Shown here piece after piece: positions 9,901 through 18,339 of a DNA stretch of 64,000 bases (positions are counted from its first letter, which is position 1; every line of letters starts with the position of its first letter). Position numbers and translations under genes: made by a program. The DNA comes from Candidatus Bathyarchaeota archaeon (GTDB taxonomy: Archaea; Thermoproteota; Bathyarchaeia; Bathyarchaeales; Bathycorpusculaceae), in NCBI GenBank assembly GCA_026014745.1, contig JAOZHS010000002.1, positions 620,001 to 684,000 of the forward strand, written 5' to 3'. Under the pieces are notes generated by a model. It had not been told where the DNA came from and made no database searches. It was given only the letters and a program-made list of their open reading frames with translations.

Positions 9901-10006
9901 ACCTACCCCAACAGAAACACCGCTATGGATCATAATCGGCTTTGTCGTGGTCATATTTGCCGCGGTCCTAGTGGGATTCATGGTGTTTTCACGCAGAAAA
10001 AAATAG
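6938..10006 (+). CDS. large multidomain S-layer-like surface protein, Thr/Pro stalk and C-terminal anchor
   Basis: 1022 residues. Signal peptide 1-28; a nidogen-like/lectin-like beta domain (about 40-235, with 'NNGILF' and 'FIAPFWDD'); a DUF11-like repeat (about 240-365); a transthyretin-like carboxypeptidase-regulatory domain (about 480-570, 'GYVYNINTNARIEGATV'); several Ig-like OmpL47-type repeats (about 580-870); a PKD-type domain (about 880-945, 'SYTWNCGDGKTETG'); a Pro/Thr-rich stalk (TPTPTETPTPTETPEPTP...) likely O-glycosylated; a membrane helix at about 993-1015; and SRRKK. The architecture means it is exported and anchored, projecting from the envelope. It is followed by a hairpin/T-rich terminator, so it is a single-gene unit. 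Function beyond surface structure or adhesion cannot be read. Confidence 0.9.
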   Translation: MQKQKVISLVVITILLLSSIATFATVKANTGGPDSFGYTYMDSNSIGGPVYNWVEISGTGNRILTSSDDSYVSNIPMGFFFNFYGTDYSQVSISNNGILFTNLGSGVYTNQPVTQSGIHGFIAPFWDDIVTWGSAGDIFYQTLGTEPHRTFVVEWQDNQHYSSSPSGITFEAIMHEGSNNILFQYQDTSFGTGDDNGASATVGIENPDGDIGLQYSYNQATLAPGLAILFKFPAFSGTNMFLSMRGPASMDQGHSMTYTISYNNFGSIAGQDVVLQTTLSPDVTFVSCANQDPAVDQGTYDSVTHTVTWNLNQLPAFPNGRGSASVTVRIPNTTPVGSTVTSSSEISTSTLETRYDDNAAAVSTLVTGTNLPPDVDVGPLNGNSGTEPMVYWHNPITFTWTDPLWNTPVAAYAVDINIHVNDGGADIFSAMSGPDASGTWTYTVTFYPRHGEATVTFTPHRPNTADITIIFNLYIDPAGYVYNINTNARIEGATVWLQRPDGAGGWENVPVGETPAIMQPDTNPLITNVNGQYQWDTLAGTYRVHVEAPGYEPADSIAVTVPPPVFDLNVGLTPISGGDTTPPVTTLTVGNPKVDVAGTTYVTSSTPLTLSSTDDNSGVATTTYQITGTDYDSGLMTYTVPFYLTDLNDGTYAITYSSTDNAANVETASTANIVLDNTAPQTGNDYDNLWHPSDFTVTLTATDNGCGTQATYYKVNGGATKNIATDGQPTITTEGANNQIEYWSVDLLGNEEAHNLLTDIKLDKTAPTGSLMVDYRRGLTNSKTVTLSITGSDELSGVSKMRLSNDGTWDTETWETFAATKVWTLANGDGVKTVYYQVQDQAGLASPTYSATITLDTTAPTIDTSQTIVLWKYRQAQLDASGTTDSSGISSYTWNCGDGKTETGQMVIHSFPHFGSYAVTLSVKDNAGNVASKIIEVTFATPDWYLASLNSNPTPAPTTNPTPTETPTPTETPEPTPATTATPTPTSEPTPTETPLWIIIGFVVVIFAAVLVGFMVFSRRKK

Positions 10007-10017
10007 TCATTTGACTG

Positions 10018-10051
10018 CCCCTTTTTGGGGAACCTTTTCTTTTTTTATTTT
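10018..10051 (+). terminator. hairpin and T-rich terminator after the 1022-aa protein
   Basis: CCCC-ttttt-GGGG stem-loop followed by a 17-base T-rich tract starts 11 bp after the stop codon. Confidence 0.65.
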
Positions 10052-10232
10052 AGCTTAAAACTCTTAATTCGGATTATCACTTCCTAAATCTCTTAAGTAC
10101 GAATTAACCATACAACCTGCATTCGCCTGCTGGTAGTAATCAACCCATGCCTACAACAAACGCTTATCACTCAAGTTGCATCAACCAATTAATGAAGCGC
10201 ATTCCAGCAAAATACGGGGGCATATTTTAGCA

Positions 10233-10490
10233 ATGGCTAAAGCCAGAACAGTCCCGCATACTGTTGGCTTGAAACTAGTTTTTCATGGTGCAGGCATAAG
10301 TTGTTTAGCTGGAGCCGTATTGTTGGAGTTACTTGTTTTCATGGGGATATTAACACAGGGCACGTTTATGGGTGTGGAAAGCAACCCATTAATTTTAAAT
10401 GCTGAAATCGGCTGCGCGGTCTTTTGTGTGATTTACCTTGGGTATGTTTCCATCTCAAGCATACGTTCACTGCTAAACTCAAAAAGATAA
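10233..10490 (+). CDS. small two-helix membrane protein
   Basis: An 85-residue protein (MAKARTVPHTVGLKL...) with two hydrophobic helices, about residues 17-40 and 52-75, and a basic C-terminus (LLNSKR). The frame is open upstream to a TTG at 10176, but the ATG at 10233, with a G-rich stretch 11-15 bases before it, gives a compact membrane protein. No family is recognised. It stands alone between two large plus-strand genes. Confidence 0.55.
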   Translation: MAKARTVPHTVGLKLVFHGAGISCLAGAVLLELLVFMGILTQGTFMGVESNPLILNAEIGCAVFCVIYLGYVSISSIRSLLNSKR

Positions 10491-10675
10491 AATAGGCAGC
10501 CTTAAGGAAGATTCTTTTCTTAGATTTAATATCTCAGAGGGGCAAATCTCGCTATCCGCCTGCCGATTTCGCTTCTTTGTTCAGCGCTCCTATTGTATTT
10601 CAGAACAACAATAGTACAAATCCCTAACAAACCGCAACCCACCCAAGGTTTATTAAGATTCAATGTTTAAAGCAA

Positions 10676-13054
10676 GTGGTGACTAACTTGACTTTTAATT
10701 CAGACAGCAAAAAAATAACAATAGCCCCTAAAACATTAACAAACAAAACAACAATAAGACAGCCACAGCGAAACAAAGTCGTCATCTCTGTAGACATAAA
10801 AGTGTTAGATGAAGCAAAACCTGAAGACATCTCCAAAGGCACGGTTTACGCTTTTTCTAGAGGAGGCACACTTTTAGCCAAAACAAACTTGGACGCAAAA
10901 GGGACCGCCCAAGTAGCGGTTAATTTACCTATTTTAGAAACTGCCCAATCGCTTCGCCTCATCGTTGGTCCCGATCTAGCAGATAAACAAACCGTGACTG
11001 AACTACTGCGCCTCGGAGGAGAGCAAATCTACGTACAAGTACCACCCAAAACCTACCAGAAAAATGTAACTATTCAAGTTATTTCTAAGCAGGTCCTCTG
11101 TTGGGTCTTAAGCAGATGTATAGTTCGTGGAAGTGTATTCAAGAAAGTCGTAAGCGGCGGAATCACAATGGACCTTCCGGTATGCGGAGGGGAAGTTGAA
11201 ATCTATGAAGTAGATCCCATCTGCATTCTGATTCCTAAACTGCCAATCGAAATCATTGAGCGCATAAGAGACTTCATAATAAAGCCTCCACCAATTCCCG
11301 ATCCTATAGAAATCCGTGAAGAGCGCCCGACCATTGGTCCAATACCGCCTCAACCACTCATTATTGGCAGCAACAAAATAAACCAAGTTTTAGCCTACAA
11401 ACAAACTCCCGAAACTCGAATGCTAAAACAAAAAATAAATTGCTTAGATGAATCCTATGTCGAAAGCAGCCCAAGCGTCCAATCACTGCTTGCAGGCGAA
11501 GACCTACAGAATCTGCGGATTTTAGCCCAAACAACAAATACCGAACAATTCAGACAAGTCCTAATCAACTATGGAACAATTACAAAAGCCATCATATGCT
11601 TGTTCCCATTCATAGCAGCACATATGGATTTAGTTGCCACCACAACTACAGCTGAATGCGGCAAATTCAAAGCCATGTTTTTCCGAGGATGCAACAACAT
11701 CGACAAACCAGACCTCTACTTTAGAGTTAAACAAAAAATCTTCGCATTCTTGCCACCCATAAACATCTACGCACCAACCCCAATACTTTGCAACACCTTC
11801 TGGAATTATCAATGCGGCACACAAGAAGTAACACTCTACGTTACACATCCACTAGCTAGAACCTGCGCGCCCTGCCAACCTGTCGATGCACCACTAAACT
11901 GGGTCTTATTCATGGCAATCGGCAATCACCCCTTAAGTAAAATCCGTGGAACCAGTGTCCCACTCGCAGCAACCACCACATCGCAAAACCTTGGTTTAAC
12001 GGATACAGATGCACCATTCGGTGAAACCCTGCGACCCAGAATTGAATTTGACAACAGCTTACGCGAAGATTTAGGCGTCAAATACTACCGAGTATCTTAC
12101 CGAAAAGGCACATCAGGAACTTTCATTCCGCTAAATATGCCAATTAACCGACACTATACCCATGAAGTAGGCGACGATTTAGTTCTTGAAGTGTACAATC
12201 TTGGACCCAAATCAGAAAAATCCCCCGGCGTACCTTTAGAGAACCAAAACATATTTGAAATTCCCCCCGCGTTGCCGCCCATAGGACAATGGAGCATCCC
12301 CGACGCAGTTGAAGACACCACCAGCGCGAAATTCCCAACCTTAAACTTGGCTAACCTTCAAGACCCCGGCGTTATGTGGCCAGAAAGCGGACAATACCAA
12401 CTTAAAGTAGACCTCTTTGATGTCGACGGAAAAATTGTGGACATTGATGCCTTAGATATTAAATTCCGTGTACCCAAATCAACAGATCTTTCGGGAACAA
12501 TAGAAACCGAAGACGCAGCCAGCAGCACATTAGAAAACGGAATACCCTCAAGCACAGGCTTGATATACGATGATGATGGCGACGGCAAGAAAAGCATGAT
12601 TATTAGCCTAAACATCAACAACAGCCTCTGCAAAGCTGAAATCCCCGCACCTACCCTCGACGGAGTCCCTGCAGGAGACGACTGCGGCGTTATGAAGTAC
12701 GAGTTTGGCCCAGCACCACTCAAAGAACCCCAAGGAACAGTAACACTCTACTATCGACCAGAACATCCTTCAGGCGTCGGAACAGATGGATTTGCAACCT
12801 ACAACTTCTCAATCACTCGAGGCGGAAACCCAGCATCTCTGATAGATTCAGGCAGAACACCCTTACCTCCAGCAACTAAATCGGCAACACGAACCGTTAC
12901 AGAAATCCTTGGCATATGCGATACAGCAGGATTTGTTGAGCACATGCATGTGTATGCCATGGCTACCTCGGGATGGCGCAGACTCTATGAATACGACGCG
13001 CATGCAGTGAGAGGCTTTGTCTTAGCACCCAAAACCAAACATCCAGAACCATAA
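10676..13054 (+). CDS. 792-aa soluble multidomain protein of unknown function (Cys-rich N-terminal beta domains)
   Basis: No signal peptide or membrane helix. The N-terminal about 110 residues look like a transthyretin-like beta sandwich ('GTVYAFSRGGTLLAKTNLD'). It continues with a distinctive block around residues 135-195, 'VLCWVLSRCIVRGSVFKK' then 'LPVCGGEVEIYEVDPI', ending in 'LPIEIIERIRDFIIKPP'. From memory, similar blocks occur in uncharacterised bacterial proteins, but I cannot name a family. The central part has several CxxC-type pairs (e.g. 'TCAPCQ') and the C-terminal third returns to beta-rich segments. The start is GTG (10676), with an alternative GTG immediately after it; a TATA-like TTTATTA about 26 bp upstream suggests a leaderless transcript. 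Single-gene unit, convergent with the nuclease gene. Confidence 0.8.
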   Translation: MVTNLTFNSDSKKITIAPKTLTNKTTIRQPQRNKVVISVDIKVLDEAKPEDISKGTVYAFSRGGTLLAKTNLDAKGTAQVAVNLPILETAQSLRLIVGPDLADKQTVTELLRLGGEQIYVQVPPKTYQKNVTIQVISKQVLCWVLSRCIVRGSVFKKVVSGGITMDLPVCGGEVEIYEVDPICILIPKLPIEIIERIRDFIIKPPPIPDPIEIREERPTIGPIPPQPLIIGSNKINQVLAYKQTPETRMLKQKINCLDESYVESSPSVQSLLAGEDLQNLRILAQTTNTEQFRQVLINYGTITKAIICLFPFIAAHMDLVATTTTAECGKFKAMFFRGCNNIDKPDLYFRVKQKIFAFLPPINIYAPTPILCNTFWNYQCGTQEVTLYVTHPLARTCAPCQPVDAPLNWVLFMAIGNHPLSKIRGTSVPLAATTTSQNLGLTDTDAPFGETLRPRIEFDNSLREDLGVKYYRVSYRKGTSGTFIPLNMPINRHYTHEVGDDLVLEVYNLGPKSEKSPGVPLENQNIFEIPPALPPIGQWSIPDAVEDTTSAKFPTLNLANLQDPGVMWPESGQYQLKVDLFDVDGKIVDIDALDIKFRVPKSTDLSGTIETEDAASSTLENGIPSSTGLIYDDDGDGKKSMIISLNINNSLCKAEIPAPTLDGVPAGDDCGVMKYEFGPAPLKEPQGTVTLYYRPEHPSGVGTDGFATYNFSITRGGNPASLIDSGRTPLPPATKSATRTVTEILGICDTAGFVEHMHVYAMATSGWRRLYEYDAHAVRGFVLAPKTKHPEP

Positions 13055-13060
13055 ACCTAA

Positions 13061-13086
13061 TTTCTTTTATTTTTTTTAAAAAAAAA
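13061..13086. terminator. bidirectional T/A-tract between convergent genes
   Basis: A 17-base T-rich tract immediately followed by nine A's lies just after the 792-aa gene and about 115 bp before the end of the convergent nuclease gene. Archaeal termination needs only T runs, and this one can serve both strands. Confidence 0.5.
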
Positions 13087-13199
13087 GTCAGAGCGATTTT
13101 GGATCTTGGGTATTTTGTCTAAAATTATTTGACTTTTTTCGGTTTCTTTGAATGCCACTCGGCCTTTCTCCATAAAACTAAAAAAACAGGCTGACAGGC

Positions 13200-14045
13200 T
13201 TACGGTGACCATAAGGTTTCGGTTGTATGCCGTACTTTTTCCAGAATCGACGCCACAGCTTCAGGGGATAACCCCAGTTTTCGTTCGAGGTAGCGGCTAT
13301 CTTGCTGGAGCAACTGTGGAATAAGCACAATACCCATCTCGACTAGCCGCAGCCGCACCGAGGGGTTTAAGCCTCGCAGACAACTCAAAGGATACAACCT
13401 GTGCCGTTCCACCACGTCACGTAGCCCCCAACCTTCCGGAGACGCCCAGCCCACTTGCAAAATCCCGCGGCAACCACCATAGTTGATGGCATGTTCAGAG
13501 TATCGGGTGTTAGTAACCAACAGGGCACGGTCAATTTTGACTGATGTTACGCCTTCGCGGTAGCCGTCCGTTACGTCTTCAAGTATTGCACGGGCTATGC
13601 GGCTCTCATCCAATCCTGTAAGAGCATGGTATTCAGCGTGATGTTTTGCCTCCACAAAATAGGTAACGCCGCCTTTAGATGCGATGGCGTCGACTTCATG
13701 TTCCCCGCACAAACCCCGTAGAATCGCGTTGGGTTGAACTTGAAAACCGCTGTAAGAAAGGAGCACACGCACAAAAGCCTCGAATTCGGGTTTAGACTCC
13801 ATGAGGCTTATGCCACGTTTTAGGTCAAAGAGATGTCTCACTGCAGGTTTAGATTTACGCATGAGAATAAAGATGAGTTGGAGGATTCTTCTGGTAGGCA
13901 TACCCTCGTAGACGTTGCCCGCTATTTTTTCTGCGACTTGAGCAGCGACTTCGGGGGTGGCGCCTAATCGGAGGCAGGTCTGGATGACTTTTGCTTTATC
14001 GAAGGGCTGTTTTGTGCCATCTGCTTTAGTTACAAAAAATACCAA
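13200..14045 (-). CDS. ATP-cone domain fused to Mrr-like restriction endonuclease-fold nuclease
   Basis: 281 residues. Residues 1-85 match an ATP-cone (begins 'VTKADGTKQPFDKAKVI', ends in 'MPTRRILQLIF'), the nucleotide-sensing module of ribonucleotide reductases and NrdR. Residues about 95-215 form a PD-(D/E)xK nuclease core: 'EHEVDAIAS' supplies Asp, 'YFVEAKHH' supplies the ExK pair, preceded by 'FEAFVRVLLSYSGFQV', the usual Mrr_cat first helix. The last about 60 residues resemble helix-hairpin-helix DNA-binding elements ('RGLNPSVRLRLVEMGI'). A DNA nuclease gated by nucleotide level is inferred; the target is unknown. It may belong to repair rather than restriction since no methylase is nearby. 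It is separated from clpB by a palindromic non-coding locus. Confidence 0.82.
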   Translation of the reverse strand: MVFFVTKADGTKQPFDKAKVIQTCLRLGATPEVAAQVAEKIAGNVYEGMPTRRILQLIFILMRKSKPAVRHLFDLKRGISLMESKPEFEAFVRVLLSYSGFQVQPNAILRGLCGEHEVDAIASKGGVTYFVEAKHHAEYHALTGLDESRIARAILEDVTDGYREGVTSVKIDRALLVTNTRYSEHAINYGGCRGILQVGWASPEGWGLRDVVERHRLYPLSCLRGLNPSVRLRLVEMGIVLIPQLLQQDSRYLERKLGLSPEAVASILEKVRHTTETLWSP

Positions 14046-14130
14046 GTGCGCTCCATCCTCATAGAAGATTGACTGGATAACGTTTTAATTTTGTGGGTTA
14101 CCGTCATTGTAGTTCATTTTTTTGTTTTTT

Positions 14131-14418
14131 CTCTTTGTGTGGGTTTGGTGCTTTACGGGATGCCACAGGTTGGTTGTTGGTTTGGGTTGTTTTTTGGGTT
14201 TGCTTTGTGTTTTGGGGTCTGTTTGGGTGTGGTATAACTGGATTTACCACACGTTCAACATAGGTCTATGTTGAAGCCGTCGCCATGTGCGCGTGGCGAC
14301 ATGTAGAAACTGGTTTTCTTCCCACAAGAACCAACACCCAAACACAACGCGCACCAAACAATTTTTTATCTCGTTCAAAAAAAGGTGCAAAAAAGAAAAA
14401 AAGGCACACTACAAAGAG
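14131..14418. other. nested palindromic, strand-asymmetric non-coding locus
   Basis: The about 380-bp gap between clpB and the nuclease gene has a G/T-rich left arm and an A/C-rich right arm. Nested complementary segments are visible: GTTTGGTGC (14143-14151) with GCACCAAAC (14351-14359); TGTTTGGGTGT (14220-14230) with ACACCCAAACA (14334-14344); CTCTTTG at the far left with CAAAGAG at the far right. In the centre sit three hairpins: 14227-14252 (8-bp stem), 14254-14275 (perfect 22-bp palindrome, TTCAACATAG arm) and 14279-14300 (7-bp stem). The first hairpin shares bases with the inner stem, so both cannot form at once. No open frame fits. It could be a structured RNA, a degraded MITE-like element or a complex terminator for clpB. 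Confidence 0.65.
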
Positions 14419-14424
14419 AAGAGA

Positions 14425-17019
14425 TTACGGTTTATTCTTAAACACTAACCCACCGTTCTTCTCATCCACCACAATCACCGACGCCTTATCCACTTTCTCC
14501 GCCAAAATAATCTTAGACAACTCATTGAGCACATTCTTTTGGATAACCCGTTTTATAGGTCTGGCGCCGAATTGAGGGTCAAACCCTACTTTAGCAATGT
14601 AATCAATGGCTTTCTTGGTGACTTCAACATTAACGCCGTTTTTCTCCAGCATCTTCTGCACTGCTTTGAGTTGGTTTTCCACAATTTTTCGCACTTCCTC
14701 TTCAGTGAGAGGCTGGAACATGATAATTTCGTCAACACGGTTGAGGAATTCGGGTTTAATGGTGCGTTTGACGAGGTTGAAGACTTCTTCTTTTGTGTGG
14801 TTCCAGATTTCTTCGCGGTTGTCGGCAGTTACTTTTTCGAGGTTTTCTTGGATGATGTGGGAGCCGATGTTGGAGGTCATGATGATTATAGTGTTCTTGA
14901 AATCCACTGTGCGTCCCTTGTTGTCTGTTAATCGTCCGTCGTCCAATACTTGTAGGAGTATGTTGAAGACATCAGGGTGTGCTTTCTCGATTTCATCAAG
15001 GAGCACAACAGAGTAGGGTTTTCTGCGCACAGCCTCGGTTAACTGTCCGCTTTCCTCATACCCAACGTAGCCGGGGGGAGCACCGACCAATCTGGAAACT
15101 GTATGGCGTTCCTGATACTCCGACATGTCGATTCGGACCATGTTGTTCTCGTTGTTGAAGAGGAAGTCTGCAAGCGCCTTTGCCAATTCAGTTTTGCCAA
15201 CGCCTGTTGTGCCTAAGAAGATGAAGGAGCCGATGGGACGTTTGGGGTCTTGCAGTCCAGCTCGGCTGCGGCGGATGGCATCAGAGACGGCGCGGATAGC
15301 GTCTTCTTGCCCGATGACGCGTATGTGAAGTTCAGTTTCGAGGTTAAGCAGCTTTTGCTTCTCGCTCTGCAGCATACGGCTAACGGGTATGCCTGTCCAG
15401 TGCGAAACTACCTCTGCGATTTCCTCTGCATCCACTTCCTCATTTATTAGGGGTGAGTCTTTTTGGATTTCCGAGAGTTTTGCTTTTAGGGTTTCGATGG
15501 CCTTGGTTGCTTCGGGGATTCTGCCATAACGAATTTCCGCCACTTTACCAAGGTCGCCGCGGCGGTTGGCATCTTCTTCCGTGAATTTTAGCTGTTCAAT
15601 TTCATTCTTTTTGTTCTGGATTTGCTCCACAATGTCTTTTTCGGCTTGCCATTTGGCCTTTAGTTTGTTACGTTGTTCACTTAGGTTGGCGATTTCTTCG
15701 TTTAGCACTTTGAGTTTGGCTTCGTCTTTTTCTCGTTTTATGGCTTCACGTTCAATTTCTAGCTGACGGATTTTGCGTTCTATTGTTTCAAGTTCTTCGG
15801 GGGCAGAGTTGATTTCTAAGCGCAACTTCGAGGCGGCTTCATCTATGAGGTCTATGGCTTTGTCAGGTAGGAAACGGTCAGAAATGTAGCGCTGAGATAA
15901 CTCAACAGCAGCAATTATCGCTTCATCCTTTATTCTGACATGGTGAAATACCTCGTAACGTTCTTTTAAGCCGCGAAGAATGCTAATCGCGTCTAGGGTA
16001 TCAGGTTCATTAACCATTACTGGCTGGAAACGACGTTCGAGGGCTTTGTCTTTTTCAAAGTACTTCTGGTATTCCTTAAGCGTGGTTGCACCGATAACCC
16101 GCAGGTCACCTCGGGCTAAGGCAGGTTTTAGAATGTTTGCGGCATCCATAGCGCCCTCGCTTGCGCCTGCCCCGACCAGCGTGTGAATTTCGTCAATAAA
16201 CATGACGATTTCGCCCTCAGATGAGATGACTTCTTTTATGACGCTTTTTAGGCGTTCTTCGAATTCGCCCTTGTATTTAGCGCCCGCTATTAGGGCGCCC
16301 ATGTCGAGGGAGTAGAGTTTTTTGGATTTTAGGTTCTCGGGTACGTCACCGTTTACGATGCGGTGGGCTATGCCTTCGGCTATGGCGGTTTTGCCGACGC
16401 CTGGTTCACCGATAAGAATAGGGTTGTTTTTTGTTCGCCTCGATAGGATTTGGAGGACGCGGCGGATTTCTTCGTCTCGTCCAATGACGGGGTCAAGTTT
16501 TCCAGTTCTTGCCCGCTCATTTAAGTTGGTTGCAAAACGGTTCAGCGCGTTGTAGGTTTCATCTGTTGTTTGTGAATTCACAGTTGATCCCTTCCTCAAT
16601 TGCTTAATTGCCTCTTTTAGTTCTTTTTCTGTAACTCCACTACTTTGAAGTAGCCTCGAAGCCGAATCGCCCGAGGATAGAATTGCTAGTAGGAGCTGTT
16701 CGAGGGAGACAAATTTGTCTTGGCTCTCAGCAGCTAACTCCTGAGCTTTTCGAAGAACCTTGTTAGAGTTAGTTGATAGGTAGTGTTCTCCGCCGGTGAC
16801 TTTTGGCAGAGAATCAATCAGCCGCTCAAGCGAGCCCAAAAAGGCGTCCATGTTGATGTTGAAGTGTTTTAGCAGATAAGGAATCACATTGTCGTCAACG
16901 GTTAGCAGGGCTTTTAGCAGATGTGCTGGTTCGATGGCTTGGTTTTGCTTGGCAGATGCTATTTCTAAGGCTTTTTGGAGTGCCTCTTGTGATTTAACGG
17001 TAAAATTGTCAAAGCTCAT
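14425..17019 (-). CDS. clpB: ATP-dependent disaggregase ClpB
   Basis: 864 residues, the normal ClpB length. Order: Clp-N double repeat (1-145, starting '[16 protein letters not shown]'), AAA+ module 1 with Walker A GEPGVGKT (about 205) and Walker B '[10 protein letters not shown]', a long coiled-coil M-domain (about 400-530, rich in '[16 protein letters not shown]'-type heptads), AAA+ module 2 with GTTGVGKT (about 605), pore loop GYVG, '[11 protein letters not shown]', and a D2-small domain. It threads aggregated proteins through its pore, normally with DnaK. ClpB is mainly bacterial and patchy in archaea, so acquisition from bacteria is likely (inference). No DnaK, GrpE or small Hsp lies within the window. 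Expression probably ends in the palindromic locus downstream. Confidence 0.96.
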   Translation of the reverse strand: MSFDNFTVKSQEALQKALEIASAKQNQAIEPAHLLKALLTVDDNVIPYLLKHFNINMDAFLGSLERLIDSLPKVTGGEHYLSTNSNKVLRKAQELAAESQDKFVSLEQLLLAILSSGDSASRLLQSSGVTEKELKEAIKQLRKGSTVNSQTTDETYNALNRFATNLNERARTGKLDPVIGRDEEIRRVLQILSRRTKNNPILIGEPGVGKTAIAEGIAHRIVNGDVPENLKSKKLYSLDMGALIAGAKYKGEFEERLKSVIKEVISSEGEIVMFIDEIHTLVGAGASEGAMDAANILKPALARGDLRVIGATTLKEYQKYFEKDKALERRFQPVMVNEPDTLDAISILRGLKERYEVFHHVRIKDEAIIAAVELSQRYISDRFLPDKAIDLIDEAASKLRLEINSAPEELETIERKIRQLEIEREAIKREKDEAKLKVLNEEIANLSEQRNKLKAKWQAEKDIVEQIQNKKNEIEQLKFTEEDANRRGDLGKVAEIRYGRIPEATKAIETLKAKLSEIQKDSPLINEEVDAEEIAEVVSHWTGIPVSRMLQSEKQKLLNLETELHIRVIGQEDAIRAVSDAIRRSRAGLQDPKRPIGSFIFLGTTGVGKTELAKALADFLFNNENNMVRIDMSEYQERHTVSRLVGAPPGYVGYEESGQLTEAVRRKPYSVVLLDEIEKAHPDVFNILLQVLDDGRLTDNKGRTVDFKNTIIIMTSNIGSHIIQENLEKVTADNREEIWNHTKEEVFNLVKRTIKPEFLNRVDEIIMFQPLTEEEVRKIVENQLKAVQKMLEKNGVNVEVTKKAIDYIAKVGFDPQFGARPIKRVIQKNVLNELSKIILAEKVDKASVIVVDEKNGGLVFKNKP

Positions 17020-17058
17020 AAAGAAGACTCGTTTGGCAAGATATTTGAATTTTTTTGC

Positions 17059-17517
17059 TTAGAGCCAGCTTAGGCTAATTAACCAAGGAAGAGCAGGGTT
17101 GGATAGAACGAATTTGAAGACGCCTTCTGCAACGCAGAAAAAGAAGGCCGCTACCACAAAGATTGCGCCGAACAGCGAGGGGTAGAGCTTGCTGGGTTTA
17201 ATACCGATTAGTTTGCCGATTATGGCTAACTGTATGGGTGAGAGCACCACGATACCTAGAACGATGCCAATGCATCCGTATTTGTCAATGATTTTTCTGC
17301 CGCGTTGCAGCTTTTTTTCCAGCCATGGTCGAAGACCCTTTTTCCAATTCATCAACCCCTCTATCAGGTAAGTAACAAGCAACACGGATAAGAAATTGAG
17401 GAGGATAGCTGCCGTAAAAACAAACAGAGGGTCGTAGCCAATTGCCACTCCATACACTATCCCCATGCCGCATTCCAAAGTAAGAGATAACACGATGAAG
17501 ATTGCAAGCTCGAACAC
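17059..17517 (-). CDS. small multidrug export-like membrane protein (COG2426 type)
   Basis: 152 residues with about four membrane helices: N-terminal 'LAIFIVLSLTLECGMGIVYG', a second near 33-55, then a basic cytoplasmic loop (NWKKGLRPWLEKKLQRGRKI), and two C-terminal helices around 'GIVLGIVVLSPIQLAIIGKLIG' and 'IFVVAAFFFCVAEGVF'. The loop followed by a 'P-x-x-x-G' helix resembles the 'small multi-drug export' family, whose transport activity is poorly established. It is separated by only 39 bp from clpB on the same strand, so the two may be cotranscribed, with this gene first. Confidence 0.65.
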   Translation of the reverse strand: MFELAIFIVLSLTLECGMGIVYGVAIGYDPLFVFTAAILLNFLSVLLVTYLIEGLMNWKKGLRPWLEKKLQRGRKIIDKYGCIGIVLGIVVLSPIQLAIIGKLIGIKPSKLYPSLFGAIFVVAAFFFCVAEGVFKFVLSNPALPWLISLSWL

Positions 17518-17634
17518 TTATGCACCCATCAGCTTAGTGATTGCTCCTTCGTTAGGGAATATTAATTTTTTGGGTTAATGAGCAAAATAGCGGTAATCGG
17601 TTAAAGATGCAGAAGAGTAAAGTTCAGGGGAGTT

Positions 17635-18198
17635 ATGCAAAAATTTATAGCGCAGTTGGCTAAACCAGAAATGGCGACCACGATGGATACAGCAGGCCTT
17701 AAAGCACTTCCAAAAACCGAAGTCCCAAAAGCAGCAGAAACCCTAACAGCAGGTGACCTTGATTTTCTGGTTGAAACCCTCAAAGAAAAAGATGACAAAC
17801 TACGCTACAACGCCTTTTTACTGCTTCAGGCGCATTCCAAAAAACACCCCGCCGTCTATGCGTATTGGGATGAATTAGAAAAGAAACTTGACAGTGACAA
17901 CTCGTATCAGCGGAGTTTGGGTTTGATGCTGCTCGCTGAGAATGTACGCTGGGATAGCGAAGGCAAATTCGGCGGGACAATCGGCAAGTACTTAGCGTGT
18001 TGCCAAGACGAGAAATTCATAACAGCCCGACAGGCAATACAAGGACTCCAAACCATCACAGAAGCCACAGGCAAATACAACTCACAGATAGCGGAGGGGT
18101 TGGGGAAGCTGGATATGTCGGTTTACAAGGAGAACCAGCAAAGCCTACTTAAAAAGGACGTAGCAAATGTCTTAAAAGCCATGCAACCAAAAAAGTAG
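17635..18198 (+). CDS. HEAT-like helical-repeat protein
   Basis: 187 residues, almost entirely alpha-helical, with HEAT-type helix pairs such as 'LRYNAFLLLQAHSKKHP' and 'YQRSLGLMLLAENVRW' followed by 'ARQAIQGLQTI'. A strong Shine-Dalgarno (GGGGAG two bases before the ATG) supports this start. Such proteins are scaffolds; no partner is evident. It is divergent from the exporter-like gene and about 140 bp ahead of a coiled-coil gene in the same direction. No catalytic motif is visible. Confidence 0.7.
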   Translation: MQKFIAQLAKPEMATTMDTAGLKALPKTEVPKAAETLTAGDLDFLVETLKEKDDKLRYNAFLLLQAHSKKHPAVYAYWDELEKKLDSDNSYQRSLGLMLLAENVRWDSEGKFGGTIGKYLACCQDEKFITARQAIQGLQTITEATGKYNSQIAEGLGKLDMSVYKENQQSLLKKDVANVLKAMQPKK

Positions 18199-18339
18199 GC
18201 TTCTCTTTGAAATAAAAAGAAAAAATGAAGGCTACTTGCAGTTTGCTGCCATTTTTCGCCTTGAAAGTGGCAGATTTTCGCTTTTTACAAAGGGTTATGC
18301 AGGAAAAACTAGCAGGTTTGCGTTATTAAGCTATATATA

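Noticed and set aside
14285-14575. 96-codon plus-strand frame overlapping the clpB 3' end
   Set aside because: Low-complexity basic sequence crossing the palindromic locus and antisense to clpB.
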